A stretch of 61,077 bases of DNA from RGIG1828 sp045654685 (GCA_045654685.1 JAZONV010000129.1:1-61077), one strand, 5' to 3'; shown: positions 14,876 to 24,613, counted from the stretch's first letter. Program-made: numbers and translations. The notes: generated by a model from the letters alone, not told the origin.

Positions 14876-16882
14876 ATGAAAATTGCTTTGACAGGTAATC
14901 CAAACAGCGGAAAAACCTCAATGTTTAATGCCCTCACAGGACGTAGTGAACAAGTTGGAAACTGGGCAGGAGTAACAGTTGACAAAAAAGAAAGTTTCAT
15001 AAAGAGAAGCTTTTGCATAGGAAAAGAAAAAATAATGGCAATAGACCTTCCGGGAGCATATTCAATGTCTCCGTTCACATCCGAGGAAAGCATAACAAGA
15101 GATTACATTCAAAACGAATCTCCGGATGTATTGGTAAACATTGTTGATGCCACAAACCTTGGTCGCAGTCTTTTTTTCACAACCCAGGTTTTAGAACTGG
15201 GAATTCCTGTTGTTGTTGCTCTCAACAAAAGTGACATCAATAAGAAAAAATCAATATATATTGATACCAATCTTCTTTCCGAAAGACTTGGTTGTCCCGT
15301 TATTGAAACTGTTTCTTCTTTGTCGGAGACCAAGGGACTTAATACGGTTATTAAAACGGTATATGAAATTTTCGGTAGAAATCAGAAAGCTCCATATGAT
15401 TCAAAAGAAGTTGATATGAGTGACAAGGATGCAGTAAAACAATCGGATAAGAATCGTTTTGATTTTGTAAATGCAATTGTCAGAGAAGTTGAAAAGAGAG
15501 AAACTCGTTCAAATGTGAAAAACAGTCAGGATAAATTTGACGCCATAATAACGGGCAGACTGATTGGACTTCCTCTTTTTGCTTTGGTTATGTGGTTTGT
15601 TTTCTGGGTATCCCAGGCATCTCTTGGCCCCTGGCTTGCAGATTCAATTCTTTGCCCCATAATTGACAAATTCGGTGCATATGTGTCTTTGTGGATGGAG
15701 GGTACAAGCCCGATTTTGCAGACCATAGTTGTTGACGGAATTGTTGGGGGTGTTAGTGCAGTAGTGGGATTTTTGCCCCTTGTTATGGTGATGTATTTCC
15801 TCATAGCACTTTTTGAAGATTGCGGATACATGGCACGTGCATCTGTTGTTCTTGATCCCATATTCAAAAGAGTGGGACTTTCAGGGAAATCCGTAATACC
15901 TTTTGTTATGGGAACGGGATGTGCAATTCCCGGAATTATGGCATGTCGTACCATAAGAGATGAAAGAGAAAGAAGAGCAACAGCAATGCTTGCACCGTTT
16001 ATGCCATGTGGTGCAAAACTTCCCGTAATAGCTCTTTTTGCAGGAGCATTTTTCGGCGATAATCCTTGGGTTGGAACAACGATGTATTTTGTTGGTATTA
16101 TAATTATTTTCTTTGGTGCACTTCTGGTAAACAAAATATCAGGTCATAAAATAAGAAAATCATTTTTCATCATAGAACTTCCTGAATATAAAATCCCAAG
16201 TGTTTCAAGGGCGTTTATGTCCATGTGTTCAAGAGGATGGGCATATATAGTAAAAGCAGGAACCGTAATTCTCGTATGTAATGCCCTCGTTACAATCATG
16301 CAGGGATACAGCTGGGATTTCACAGTTACATCCTCACCTGATGAATCAATCCTTGCATCAATTGCATCTCCCATAGCATACCTTTTGATTCCTCTGGGAT
16401 TTGGTGTGTGGCAGATGGCGGCGGCATCTGTTACAGGGTTCATTGCAAAAGAAAATGTTGTGGGAACTTTAGCATCTGTATATGCCATTTCAAATTTTAT
16501 AGACTCAGAAGCTCTCACAATAGTTGGTGATAATGCGGCAAATGTTGCAGACATACTCGGCCTTACAGCTCCTGCAGCTCTTGCATGCATGATGTTCAAT
16601 CTTTTCACACCTCCATGTTTTGCGGCAATAGGAGCAATGAATTCTGAAATCAAAAGCAGAAAATGGATGTTCGGCGGACTTATGCTCCAGCTTTGTACAG
16701 GCTATACAGTTGCATATCTTGTATACCAGGTTGGAACAATAATTGAGACCGGAATGCCGGGGAACGGATTTTTCGGTGGACTTATTGCAGTAGGAGCAAT
16801 GATAGCAGTTTTAATTGTTTTGATTGTAAGAGCAGATAGAAAAATTGTTTCTGTCAGAAAACTTTCGGCATCTGACAGATGA
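14876..16882 (+). CDS. feoB: FeoB ferrous iron transporter
   Basis: 668 residues. GTPase motifs are GNPNSGKTS at residues 7-15, GNWAGVTV, DLPGAYSM and NKSD. The transmembrane region carries the classical Gate motifs GTGCAIPGIMACRTI and PFMPCGAKLP, plus ENVVGTLA. It moves Fe(II) across the inner membrane using GTP. AGGAGGG lies ahead of the ATG. Coupled to feoA upstream and a FeoB-associated cysteine-rich protein downstream, so this is the main iron system; the FeoB at 12033 is a paralogue with a different Gate. Confidence 0.95.
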   Translation: MKIALTGNPNSGKTSMFNALTGRSEQVGNWAGVTVDKKESFIKRSFCIGKEKIMAIDLPGAYSMSPFTSEESITRDYIQNESPDVLVNIVDATNLGRSLFFTTQVLELGIPVVVALNKSDINKKKSIYIDTNLLSERLGCPVIETVSSLSETKGLNTVIKTVYEIFGRNQKAPYDSKEVDMSDKDAVKQSDKNRFDFVNAIVREVEKRETRSNVKNSQDKFDAIITGRLIGLPLFALVMWFVFWVSQASLGPWLADSILCPIIDKFGAYVSLWMEGTSPILQTIVVDGIVGGVSAVVGFLPLVMVMYFLIALFEDCGYMARASVVLDPIFKRVGLSGKSVIPFVMGTGCAIPGIMACRTIRDERERRATAMLAPFMPCGAKLPVIALFAGAFFGDNPWVGTTMYFVGIIIIFFGALLVNKISGHKIRKSFFIIELPEYKIPSVSRAFMSMCSRGWAYIVKAGTVILVCNALVTIMQGYSWDFTVTSSPDESILASIASPIAYLLIPLGFGVWQMAAASVTGFIAKENVVGTLASVYAISNFIDSEALTIVGDNAANVADILGLTAPAALACMMFNLFTPPCFAAIGAMNSEIKSRKWMFGGLMLQLCTGYTVAYLVYQVGTIIETGMPGNGFFGGLIAVGAMIAVLIVLIVRADRKIVSVRKLSASDR

Positions 16883-16900
16883 AAGGGTATGGTGAGATAA

Positions 16901-17059
16901 ATGAAAGATATAATTGCCATCGGAGTAATAGTCATTGTTGTAGGACTTGCTGTATTTTACATAATAAAATCCAAGAAAAAAGGCGTTAAATGCATTGGAT
17001 GTCCCGTAGCAGGAAAATGCGGAAAACAATGTGACGGACAATGCTCCGAATATAAATAA
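16901..17059 (+). CDS. FeoB-associated Cys-rich membrane protein
   Basis: 52 residues, read directly from the sequence. One membrane helix (IIAIGVIVIVVGLAVFYII) is followed by a basic stretch and a cysteine-rich tail with five cysteines (CIGCPVAGKCGKQCDGQC). This is the hallmark of the small FeoB-associated protein family, the suggested third component of clostridial Feo systems. It starts 18 bases after feoB and is followed by the operon terminator. Confidence 0.88.
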   Translation: MKDIIAIGVIVIVVGLAVFYIIKSKKKGVKCIGCPVAGKCGKQCDGQCSEYK

Positions 17060-17071
17060 TTGATGTTTGTG

Positions 17072-17114
17072 ATACAGTCGGATTTTGATTGAAATAATAT
17101 CCGGCTGTATTTTT
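17072..17114 (+). terminator. Terminator of the feo operon
   Basis: ATACAGTCGGAT (17072-17083) and ATCCGGCTGTAT (17099-17110) pair with one mismatch, followed by TTTT. Confidence 0.8.
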
Positions 17115-17158
17115 ATGAAATATAATTCGAAATGGTCAAATACATGTTTGTCATCAGA

Positions 17159-17187
17159 TTGACTAATATTTATAATGATGTTATACT
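17159..17187 (+). promoter_or_regulatory. Sigma-A promoter of the membrane protein/GT2 pair
   Basis: TTGACT at 17159-17164, 17-base spacer, TATACT at 17182-17187. It lies inside the longest possible reading frame of the next gene and so rules out starts before it. Confidence 0.75.
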
Positions 17188-17212
17188 GAAAAAAACATCC
17201 GAAAGGCGGAGC

Positions 17213-18535
17213 ATGCAAAATATGATAAAAACATATGTTAAATTATCAGGAAAATATCTTCTGATTTTCATAATCACAATAATATGCTTGTGGGGTATGC
17301 TATACTTTGGTACGTTAATACCCAACGATTCCATTAAAGAAAATTACATATCAACAGCATATAATTATTCAGGGAAACAACCTTTTGAATTTAAAGATGA
17401 AAGCAAAAAAATGTCAGGAGTTATTGATAATTATGCAGATACCATATGGCTTAATATTGCATGGAATATGGGCGATGGAAGAGGAATAAAGTCAACTCTT
17501 TTAACAAACTATTATAAAGACCCGCAATATGGCGAAGCCGCAGGCTTATATTACACAGTGACCGAGGGGAAAGAACCCAATACCAACTATACACGATACT
17601 GGCATGGTAATGGGGCAGTAATTCGATTTATGCATCTTTTTACCGATGTTAACGGCATAAAGATGGCGGGACTTCTTACGGTTGTCGGACTTGCACTATT
17701 AACCGTTATAATCCTTTTAAAAAGGAAACATATTATTCCTGCAATTTTTCTTGTTGTATCCCTTTTAATTGTGAAGATATGGAATATAGGCTTGAGTCTT
17801 GAGTATCAGCCGTCTTTTGTCATTGCATTTATTCTCACACCCATATACCTGATATCAGAAAGAAAGAGCAATGAATTTCTTGCGGTATTGAGTATTATTG
17901 GCGGATGTATGGTTGCTTTTTTTGATTTTCTTACAACAGAAACAGTCACAATTTTGTTGCCATTGGCAATAGTTGTAACAGTTCGTTCAAAGGAAAACAG
18001 ACTCGCAAGTGCAAAGGAAAATGTAATGCTCATCTTTAAATGTCTCATACTATGGGCAGTTTCCTATGTGATGACGTTTATAATAAAATGGATTTTTGCA
18101 GAAATTGTTTCAGGCGGAGATTCCATGGCTTCATCATTTGAATCGGCAGCGGTACACATGCTCGGTGGCGGAAGCGAACACATAAATTCTCTTAATCGTC
18201 CGTCAAATATATTTTCTTCTCTTTTTGCAAATTTTTCGGTGATTTTCGGGAGTTCGCAACGTGTTGAGCCGGTGTTTGCATTTGTGGGATTGACAATAGT
18301 TTTGGCATGTGTTTTGTATGTTGCTCTCAACGCCAAGAACACATCTGATAAAACCGGTGCCCCTATGATAGTTTTATCTTTTGGGCTCTTTGTGCTTTTA
18401 AGATTTTTTGTTTTGAACAATCATTCATATGTCCATGAGTTTTTTGTATACAGGGCGCTTGTAACAACCATATTTACTCTGCTTTCATCTTTGTGGCTTT
18501 TAAAAGGAATGCAAAGAAAAAGGAGGCACAGATAA
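17213..18535 (+). CDS. Polytopic membrane protein of unknown function, paired with a GT2 glycosyltransferase
   Basis: 440 residues from the ATG at 17213 (AAGGCGGAG upstream; ATG at 17222 is an alternative). One N-terminal membrane helix is followed by an outside loop of about 120 residues (IWLNIAWNMGDGRG, then ARYWHGNGA-like YTRYWHGNGAVIRFMHLF). About nine more hydrophobic segments follow. The layout, with a large first loop and a polytopic remainder, resembles GT-C type or GtrII-like lipid-sugar handling proteins, but I do not recognise the family. Its stop overlaps the start of the next gene (TAATG), so the two are co-translated and probably act together on a polyprenyl-linked sugar. Confidence 0.7.
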   Translation: MQNMIKTYVKLSGKYLLIFIITIICLWGMLYFGTLIPNDSIKENYISTAYNYSGKQPFEFKDESKKMSGVIDNYADTIWLNIAWNMGDGRGIKSTLLTNYYKDPQYGEAAGLYYTVTEGKEPNTNYTRYWHGNGAVIRFMHLFTDVNGIKMAGLLTVVGLALLTVIILLKRKHIIPAIFLVVSLLIVKIWNIGLSLEYQPSFVIAFILTPIYLISERKSNEFLAVLSIIGGCMVAFFDFLTTETVTILLPLAIVVTVRSKENRLASAKENVMLIFKCLILWAVSYVMTFIIKWIFAEIVSGGDSMASSFESAAVHMLGGGSEHINSLNRPSNIFSSLFANFSVIFGSSQRVEPVFAFVGLTIVLACVLYVALNAKNTSDKTGAPMIVLSFGLFVLLRFFVLNNHSYVHEFFVYRALVTTIFTLLSSLWLLKGMQRKRRHR

Positions 18536-19221
18536 TGGATTATACATTTTTGATGCCTTGTCTTAACGAGGAAGAAACTTTGGCTGGGTGCATATGGGAA
18601 ATAAAATCCGCCATAGACAGACTTAATCTTTCTGCAGAAATTCTTGTGGCAGATAATGGTTCAACCGATAATTCCGTTAAAATTGCTCTGGAAAATGGTG
18701 CAAGAGTAGTACATATTTCTGAAAAAGGATATGGATGCACAATTATCGGCGGAATAAAAGATGCAAGAGGAAAATATATAATAATGGGCGATAGTGACGG
18801 AAGTTATGATTTTGCCCATCCTGATCTTTTTATTGATGAGTTAAAAAAGGGAGCAAAGCTTGTTGTGGGAGATCGCTTTAGTGGTGGAATTGAAAAAGGT
18901 GCAATGCCCTTTAGTCATAGGTTAGGTGTGCCGTTTTTGTCATATATTGCAAGATTGAGATTTAAAACAAATGTCAGAGATTTTCATTGCGGATTGAGAG
19001 CCTTTGAAAAAGAGACGGCTCTTGAACTTGATTTCAGATGCCCGGGCATGGAGTTTGCAACAGAAATGATTGCAAAATTTTCAGAATCCAAAGAGAAAAT
19101 TGCCCAGGTTCCAACACCGCTAAAAAAGGATAAGCGTTCCGGAAAATCACATATTCGTACAATTCGTGACGGATTGAGACATGTGGAATATATTTTGTTT
19201 AAAAATGTAAATGGACTGTAA
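18535..19221 (+). CDS. Glycosyltransferase family 2, DPM1-like
   Basis: 228 residues from the ATG at 18535 (AGGAGG upstream). GT-A fold motifs are FLMPCLNEEETL, the VADNGSTDNS nucleotide loop and GDSDGSYDF with the metal-binding DSD. The final acceptor region is HCGLRAFEK with FATEM. No C-terminal membrane helices, as in soluble polyprenyl-phosphate sugar synthases. It likely transfers a sugar from a nucleotide donor to a lipid carrier used by the overlapping upstream membrane protein. Confidence 0.85.
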   Translation: MDYTFLMPCLNEEETLAGCIWEIKSAIDRLNLSAEILVADNGSTDNSVKIALENGARVVHISEKGYGCTIIGGIKDARGKYIIMGDSDGSYDFAHPDLFIDELKKGAKLVVGDRFSGGIEKGAMPFSHRLGVPFLSYIARLRFKTNVRDFHCGLRAFEKETALELDFRCPGMEFATEMIAKFSESKEKIAQVPTPLKKDKRSGKSHIRTIRDGLRHVEYILFKNVNGL

Positions 19222-19239
19222 ATTAATTTACAGTCCATT
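19210..19239. terminator. Bidirectional hairpin between convergent genes
   Basis: AATGGACTGTAAA (19210-19222) and TTTACAGTCCATT (19227-19239) form a perfect 13-bp stem that includes the GT2 stop codon. It lies between two convergent genes. Confidence 0.7.
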
Positions 19240-19277
19240 GTGTAATATGAAAAACAATCCTTTTGAAGATTAAATTG

Positions 19278-20882
19278 TCATAGTTGTATACTTTCGCAAA
19301 TTCTTTCTGCACATTTTATTCCGTCAGCACAAGATGACATTATACCACCTGAATATCCTGCACCTTCACCTATGGGATATACACCCTTTATATTGCTTTC
19401 AAATTGATTATTTCTCAAAATTCGTAGTGGTGCGCTGCTTCTTGTTTCCACTCCCGTAAGGATAGCATCGGGGTTCAAAAATCCTTTCATTTTTCTGTCG
19501 AAATCAGTAAATGCTTTTTTCATGGTTTCGCTTACAAATGAAGGCAACACAGAATTCAAATCCGTATATGTTACCCCGGGCATATAACTTGGTGCAACTT
19601 TTCCTTTGTCAGACGTTGGCTTTGATTCCATAAAATCTCCCAGTCTCTGACACGGTGCGAAATAGTTTTTGCCGCCAATGTCATATGCTTTCTTTTCAAG
19701 GTCTCTTTGAAAATACATTCCGCCCAAAACATCACTACCCTCAATATCTTCAGGAACAACAGAAACTAAAATTGCGCTGTTGGAATTTTCGGCATCACGT
19801 TTAAAATAGCTCATTCCGTTTGTTACAACTCCGCATTTTTCCGAAGCACTTGCAACAACGTATCCTCCGGGACACATACAAAAACTGTATGTTCCTCTGC
19901 CGTCGGGATGAGATGACAATTTGTAATCTGCTGTGGGCAGAGCATCATCCTCAAAGGCACTTTTATATTGGATGCGATTGATGTCTTCTCTTTTATGCTC
20001 AATTCGTACGCCGACAGAAAAAGGTTTTCTTTCCATTGAAAATCCTTTAGCCTTCATCATCTCATATGTTTCTCTTGAACTGTGACCAATTGCGCAAATA
20101 AGATGAGAACAAGAGATATATCTTTTTTCACCGGTTTTGGTGTTTTCGGTATATATTCCTTTTATGCTGTCTTTTTCGATGTCCATGTCATACATTTTTG
20201 TGTCAAATAAAATATTGCATCCCAAATTCAGCAGTTCTTCTCTCATGTTTTTGACGGTAATAAAAAGATAATCAGTTCCGATGTGAGGCTTGGAATTGGT
20301 GATAATATCATCAGGTGCACCAAATCGGACAAATTCTTCTTTGATAAAATTCATTCTTATGTCGTTTACTCCGCAGGTGAGTTTTCCGTCCGAAAAAGTT
20401 CCTGCGCCGCCTTCTCCAAATTGCACATTTGAATTTTCGTTTAATCCCTTTCCCTTCCAAAAATTTTCTATGCTTTTCTTTCTTTCGTCAACCTTTTCAC
20501 CACGGTCAATAACAATGGGGCAAAGACCGGCTTTTGCCATCATCAATGCACAGAAAAGCCCTGATGGGCCGGCGCCTACAATAACAGGGGATACCTTGTG
20601 TGAAACATTGGCGAATTTATTTTCAAAATCAAAATGATATTTGCTGTCTTTAAATTCAGAAACGTCTTTGCACTTGTTTAATATAAATTTTTCGTTTTTG
20701 GCACTAAACAAAAAACTGCACACATATTTTATGTCAGGACTTTCTCTTGAATCAAGAGATTTTTTTATGAGTGTAATATCAGATATAACCATATCCTTTA
20801 CACCCAATTTCTTAAGAATATATTTTTTATATTGTTTCTCGTCAGTTTTGTACGGAATTTTAACATTTGAAATCTTAAGCAT
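19278..20882 (-). CDS. FAD-dependent dehydrogenase (COG2509-like)
   Basis: 534 residues from the ATG at 20882, which has GGTGAT upstream; the longer frame has no ribosome binding site. An N-terminal domain of about 90 residues precedes the FAD-binding VIVGAGPSGLFCALMMAKAG motif. Downstream are ENSNVQFGEGGAGTFSDGKL and a C-terminal VYPIGEGAGYSGGIMSSCAD FAD contact. These blocks match the uncharacterised NAD(P)/FAD dehydrogenase family near HI0933/GidA-like flavoproteins. The substrate is unknown. Confidence 0.85.
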   Translation of the reverse strand: MLKISNVKIPYKTDEKQYKKYILKKLGVKDMVISDITLIKKSLDSRESPDIKYVCSFLFSAKNEKFILNKCKDVSEFKDSKYHFDFENKFANVSHKVSPVIVGAGPSGLFCALMMAKAGLCPIVIDRGEKVDERKKSIENFWKGKGLNENSNVQFGEGGAGTFSDGKLTCGVNDIRMNFIKEEFVRFGAPDDIITNSKPHIGTDYLFITVKNMREELLNLGCNILFDTKMYDMDIEKDSIKGIYTENTKTGEKRYISCSHLICAIGHSSRETYEMMKAKGFSMERKPFSVGVRIEHKREDINRIQYKSAFEDDALPTADYKLSSHPDGRGTYSFCMCPGGYVVASASEKCGVVTNGMSYFKRDAENSNSAILVSVVPEDIEGSDVLGGMYFQRDLEKKAYDIGGKNYFAPCQRLGDFMESKPTSDKGKVAPSYMPGVTYTDLNSVLPSFVSETMKKAFTDFDRKMKGFLNPDAILTGVETRSSAPLRILRNNQFESNIKGVYPIGEGAGYSGGIMSSCADGIKCAERICESIQL

Positions 20883-20947
20883 ACATATCACCGGAACAAT
20901 AATAACACAAAAATGATTTTGTGGCAAGGAAAAACAGAAAAGTACTA

Positions 20948-20976
20948 TTGAAAAAATAAAAAAATAATGATATAAT
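20948..20976 (+). promoter_or_regulatory. Promoter of the rhamnose mutarotase gene run
   Basis: TTGAAA at 20948-20953, 17-base spacer, TATAAT at 20971-20976, then GGAGGT ahead of the ATG at 21008. Confidence 0.75.
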
Positions 20977-21007
20977 ACTATATAATTTTAATCTGGAGGT
21001 TATAACA

Positions 21008-21316
21008 ATGGAAAGATTTACATGGCATGCGGTTCTCTGCCCCGGGAAAAAAGCAGAATATATTAAAAGACATGATGAAATTTGGCCTGAAATGACTCAG
21101 GTTTTAAACGATGCAGGTGTACATAATTATACCATATGGAACACCGGGGATCACCTTTTCGGTTATTATGAATGTGAAAATCTTGAATATGCACTCAAAG
21201 TTCAGGCTGAAAGTCCGGTTGTTGCAAAATGGGATGTCAGCATGGAAGGCATAATGGTAATGGAAAAAGATGAAAATGGTTCAGCCCTTCTTCAGCAGGT
21301 CTTCCTGCACAAATAA
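21008..21316 (+). CDS. rhaM: L-rhamnose mutarotase
   Basis: 102 residues, the family's length. WHAVLCPGKKAEYIKRHDEIWPEM carries the conserved histidine and is followed by YTIWNTGDHLFGYYECE and WDVSM; all are typical of RhaM/DUF718. It interconverts alpha and beta L-rhamnopyranose. It heads a run of same-strand genes with 15-30 base gaps, though the others are not rhamnose genes. Its presence fits the GH78 alpha-L-rhamnosidase at 32.8 kb. Confidence 0.85.
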   Translation: MERFTWHAVLCPGKKAEYIKRHDEIWPEMTQVLNDAGVHNYTIWNTGDHLFGYYECENLEYALKVQAESPVVAKWDVSMEGIMVMEKDENGSALLQQVFLHK

Positions 21317-21334
21317 GAAAGTGGAGTGGTTTTG

Positions 21335-22240
21335 GTGAAATATTGTATTAAGTGCGGAAATGAACTTGTGGAGGGTTCACTTTTCTGCGGAGAATGTGGA
21401 TTTAAAATTCCCGAAGATAAAACAAATATTAAATCTTCTGATTTGCCTGAAAATATTGATGGCAAAGAGGATATTCAGCAGGTAGTTTGTGAGCCTGTCG
21501 AAACTGAAGAATTTGAATGTGAAAATTCGGTTTTCGAACCCAAAGAGGTTACGGATTTGGAAGAATCATGTGATGGAGAATGTGATAGCGAAAAATCAGA
21601 CGGTGATGAAACACCTTCACAAGAGGAAGAAATAATCCCGGAAGATTATCAGATGGATGAAACCACATGGGAATCCCAACAGAATATTTCCGTTACAGGT
21701 GTCCAATCTCCCAAAAAGAGAAAACTGCCGTTTGTTTTGGCAGGGATTGGGATAGTGATACTTTTGCTTCTGGGTGTTTTCTTTAGTCTATACATCATAA
21801 ATGATCAGGCAAGTCCCAAGAAAACAGCACAAAAATACGTCTCATCTGTCATAGATGGTGATGGGGAAGAATTAATTGAAGTGATGTTTCCCCAAAAAGT
21901 TCTTCGTGCCGTTTTGAAAGAGCAGAACATAAATTATGAAGAATTTGAAGAAATCTATGAAAACAGATATGAGCGCATAGGAGACGAATATAGAAGAGAT
22001 TACGGCAAAAACCTCAGAACAAAGGTGCGGGTTTTGAGCAAAGCCAAGATATCCGAGGATGATATCGTCGAAAGAGAAGAATGGATAAAAAGCTCCTATG
22101 GAATTGATATCAACATAAAAGATGCATGTATGATAGAATGTGAACTGACAATAAAAGGTCACAAGGGTCACAGAACAGACACGGATTCCATAGCACTATA
22201 CAAAATAGGCAGAAAATGGTATATTCTTGGAATTTGGTGA
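21335..22240 (+). CDS. Zinc-ribbon, single-pass membrane protein
   Basis: About 301 residues from GTG 21335 (GGAG eight bases upstream; GTG 21326 possible). An N-terminal zinc ribbon (YCIKCGNELVEGSLFCGECG) is followed by a very acidic linker of about 100 residues. One membrane helix (VLAGIGIVILLLLGVFFSLY) then leads to an outside domain of about 140 residues that begins SPKKTAQKYVSSVIDGDGEE. That domain resembles NTF2-like/DUF4878 lipoprotein domains. Function unknown; this layout is common in clostridial envelope-stress or surface proteins. Confidence 0.75.
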   Translation: MKYCIKCGNELVEGSLFCGECGFKIPEDKTNIKSSDLPENIDGKEDIQQVVCEPVETEEFECENSVFEPKEVTDLEESCDGECDSEKSDGDETPSQEEEIIPEDYQMDETTWESQQNISVTGVQSPKKRKLPFVLAGIGIVILLLLGVFFSLYIINDQASPKKTAQKYVSSVIDGDGEELIEVMFPQKVLRAVLKEQNINYEEFEEIYENRYERIGDEYRRDYGKNLRTKVRVLSKAKISEDDIVEREEWIKSSYGIDINIKDACMIECELTIKGHKGHRTDTDSIALYKIGRKWYILGIW

Positions 22241-22262
22241 GATAGATAACGGAGGTATACAA

Positions 22263-23300
22263 ATGAAAAAAGACAATAAAGTTATTTCGTTTCTTAAAAA
22301 GAAAGGGGTTTCTCTTTCTTGCAGAAAATATTTTGTTGATGCATTTTCAGCAATGGCAATGGGACTTTTTGCTTCTCTTCTGATCGGAACAATTTTCGGT
22401 ACAATCGGAACTCATACCAATATAGAGTTTTTCAATCAGATGAGTGAATATTGTAAGGCTGTTCAAGGCTCTGCAATGGCAGTATCCATTGGATGCAGTT
22501 TGGGAGCAAACGGACTTGTTTTGTTCTCTCTTTGTGTGGTTGGACATTGTGCCAACGGCTTTGGCGGACCTTTGGGTGTTTTTGTAATAACACTTCTGGC
22601 ATGCGAGATAGGGAAAATTGTTTCAAAAGAAACAAAAATAGATATTCTTGTAACACCAACTGTTATAATTGCAATCGGTACTGCACTATCTTTTCTCATT
22701 GGTCCTGCAATAAGCTATATCATGGCAAAAATTGGCGGAGCAATAATGAGTTTCACGGTTTTGCAACCGTTTTTGATGGGTATACTTGTGTCTGTGACTG
22801 TGGGAATTGCACTCACACTTCCCATAAGTTCAGCGGCAATATGTGCATCAATCGGTCTTGTTGGTCTTGCAGGCGGTGCAGCTGTTGCCGGATGTTGTGC
22901 ACAGATGGTTGGTTTTGCAGTTATGAGTTTTAAGGAAAACAAATGGGGTGGTCTTGTGGCACAAGGCCTCGGAACATCAATGCTTCAGATGGGCAACATC
23001 TGCAAAAACCCTCTCATATGGATTCCGGCAACTTTAGCATCTGCCATAACAGGCCCCATAGCAACCTGCATTTTCAAACTTGAAATTGGTGAAGGAAATG
23101 CTGTTGCATCAGGAATGGGCACTTGCGGTATGGTAGGCCCCATAGGACTTATGTCAAATCCCGGGTTTGGATCATGGTTTGACTGGGTGGGACTTTTGAT
23201 TGTTTGTATTGTTCTTCCTGCCATACTCTCGTTTGTGTTTGCCGAAATTTTGAGGAAAATCGGTTGGATTAAGGAAAATGACCTTAAACTTGAACTGTAA
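22263..23300 (+). CDS. PTS sugar transporter subunit IIC (PTS_EIIC_2 family)
   Basis: 345 residues from the ATG at 22263 with GGAGGT upstream. Eight to ten membrane segments carry glycine-rich blocks GCSLGANGLVLFSLCVVGH, CCAQMVGFAVMSFKENKWGG and EGNAVASGMGTCGMVGPIG. These fit the PTS_EIIC_2 group of stand-alone membrane proteins. No IIA, IIB or HPr gene is near, so phosphotransfer-coupled transport is not certain and the substrate is unknown. Confidence 0.75.
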   Translation: MKKDNKVISFLKKKGVSLSCRKYFVDAFSAMAMGLFASLLIGTIFGTIGTHTNIEFFNQMSEYCKAVQGSAMAVSIGCSLGANGLVLFSLCVVGHCANGFGGPLGVFVITLLACEIGKIVSKETKIDILVTPTVIIAIGTALSFLIGPAISYIMAKIGGAIMSFTVLQPFLMGILVSVTVGIALTLPISSAAICASIGLVGLAGGAAVAGCCAQMVGFAVMSFKENKWGGLVAQGLGTSMLQMGNICKNPLIWIPATLASAITGPIATCIFKLEIGEGNAVASGMGTCGMVGPIGLMSNPGFGSWFDWVGLLIVCIVLPAILSFVFAEILRKIGWIKENDLKLEL

Positions 23301-23329
23301 TTTATTACATATATAAGGAGAAAAAGAAT

Positions 23330-24598
23330 ATGAAAATAGAAACAAAATGTATTCAATCAGGATACACTCCCGAAAACGGAGAACCAAGAGTTCTTCCAAT
23401 CTATCAGAGTACCACATGGAAATATGCTACAACAGAGCATATGGGAAAACTTTTTGACCTTGAAGAAAGCGGCTATTTCTACACACGTCTTGCCAATCCT
23501 ACAAATGATGCAGTAGCGGCAAAAATTGCCGATTTAGAGGGTGGTGTTGCGGCAATGCTCACATCATCAGGTCAGGCTGCGTGTTTTTATGCAATATTCA
23601 ACATCTGTCAGGCAGGAGACCACTTCATTTGTTCATCAAGTGTATATGGCGGAACGTTCAATCTCTTTGGTGTAACAATGAAAAAACTTGGTATTGATGT
23701 AACATTTGTTGATCCTGATTCCGATGAAGAAACACTCAACGCCGCATTTAAAGAAAACACAAAAGCAATGTTTGGTGAAACCATTGCTAACCCTGCATTG
23801 GTAGTTCTCGACATAGAAAAATGGGCAAACATTGCACATGCTCACGGTGTTCCCCTCATCATAGACAACACCTTTGCAACTCCCATAAACTGTCGTCCTT
23901 TTGAATGGGGAGCAGATATTGTTGTTCATTCCACCACAAAATATATGGACGGTCATGCAACAAGCGTTGGCGGTGCAGTTGTTGACAGCGGAAACTTTGA
24001 TTGGGAAAAGAGCGGAAAATTCCCCGGACTCACCACTCCCGATGAATCCTATCACGGAATAACCTACACAGAAAAATTCGGAAAAGCCGCATACATAACA
24101 AAACTTACAGCGCAGGTTATGAGGGACCTCGGCTCCATTCCTTCACCTCACAATGCTTTCCTTTTGAATCTTGGACTTGAAACACTCTTTTTGAGAATGG
24201 AGCGTCATTGCTCAAATGCTCAGAAAATTGCAGAATATCTTTCCAAAAATGAAAAGATTTCATGGGTAAAATATTGCGGACTTCCCGGTGATAAATATTA
24301 TGACCTTGGTCAGAAATATCTTCCCAATGGTTCTTGCGGTGTAATATCTTTTGGTGTTAAAGGCGGAAGAGAAGCGGCAGTAACATTTATGGATTCTCTT
24401 AAACTTGCGGCAATTGTAACACACGTTGCCGATGCAAGAACATCTGTTCTTCATCCTGCAAGTCACACTCACAGACAACTTAACGATGCAGAACTTGAAG
24501 CGGCAGGTGTAACACCTGATCTTATAAGATTCTCTGTTGGTATTGAAAATGTTGACGACATTATTGCTGACATCCAGAACGCTCTTGACCAAATTTAA
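23330..24598 (+). CDS. metY: O-acetylhomoserine sulfhydrylase / Cys-Met metabolism PLP enzyme
   Basis: 422 residues, the family length. Features are the N-terminal TKCIQSGYTPENGEPRVLPI, YTRLANPTNDAVAAKIADLEGG for the partner-subunit site, and the PLP-binding lysine in VVHSTTKYMDGH. The C-terminal HPASHTHRQL and LIRFSVGIENVDDI contact the carboxylate. It makes homocysteine (or cysteine) from O-acetylhomoserine and sulfide. AAGGAG precedes the ATG. Homoserine versus serine specificity cannot be read with certainty. Confidence 0.88.
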   Translation: MKIETKCIQSGYTPENGEPRVLPIYQSTTWKYATTEHMGKLFDLEESGYFYTRLANPTNDAVAAKIADLEGGVAAMLTSSGQAACFYAIFNICQAGDHFICSSSVYGGTFNLFGVTMKKLGIDVTFVDPDSDEETLNAAFKENTKAMFGETIANPALVVLDIEKWANIAHAHGVPLIIDNTFATPINCRPFEWGADIVVHSTTKYMDGHATSVGGAVVDSGNFDWEKSGKFPGLTTPDESYHGITYTEKFGKAAYITKLTAQVMRDLGSIPSPHNAFLLNLGLETLFLRMERHCSNAQKIAEYLSKNEKISWVKYCGLPGDKYYDLGQKYLPNGSCGVISFGVKGGREAAVTFMDSLKLAAIVTHVADARTSVLHPASHTHRQLNDAELEAAGVTPDLIRFSVGIENVDDIIADIQNALDQI

Positions 24599-24613
24599 TT
24601 TTGTGAGGTAAAA

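Noticed and set aside
15526..16134. 202-codon open frame antisense to the second feoB
   Set aside because: Shadow of the FeoB membrane domain; composition mirrors the sense codons.
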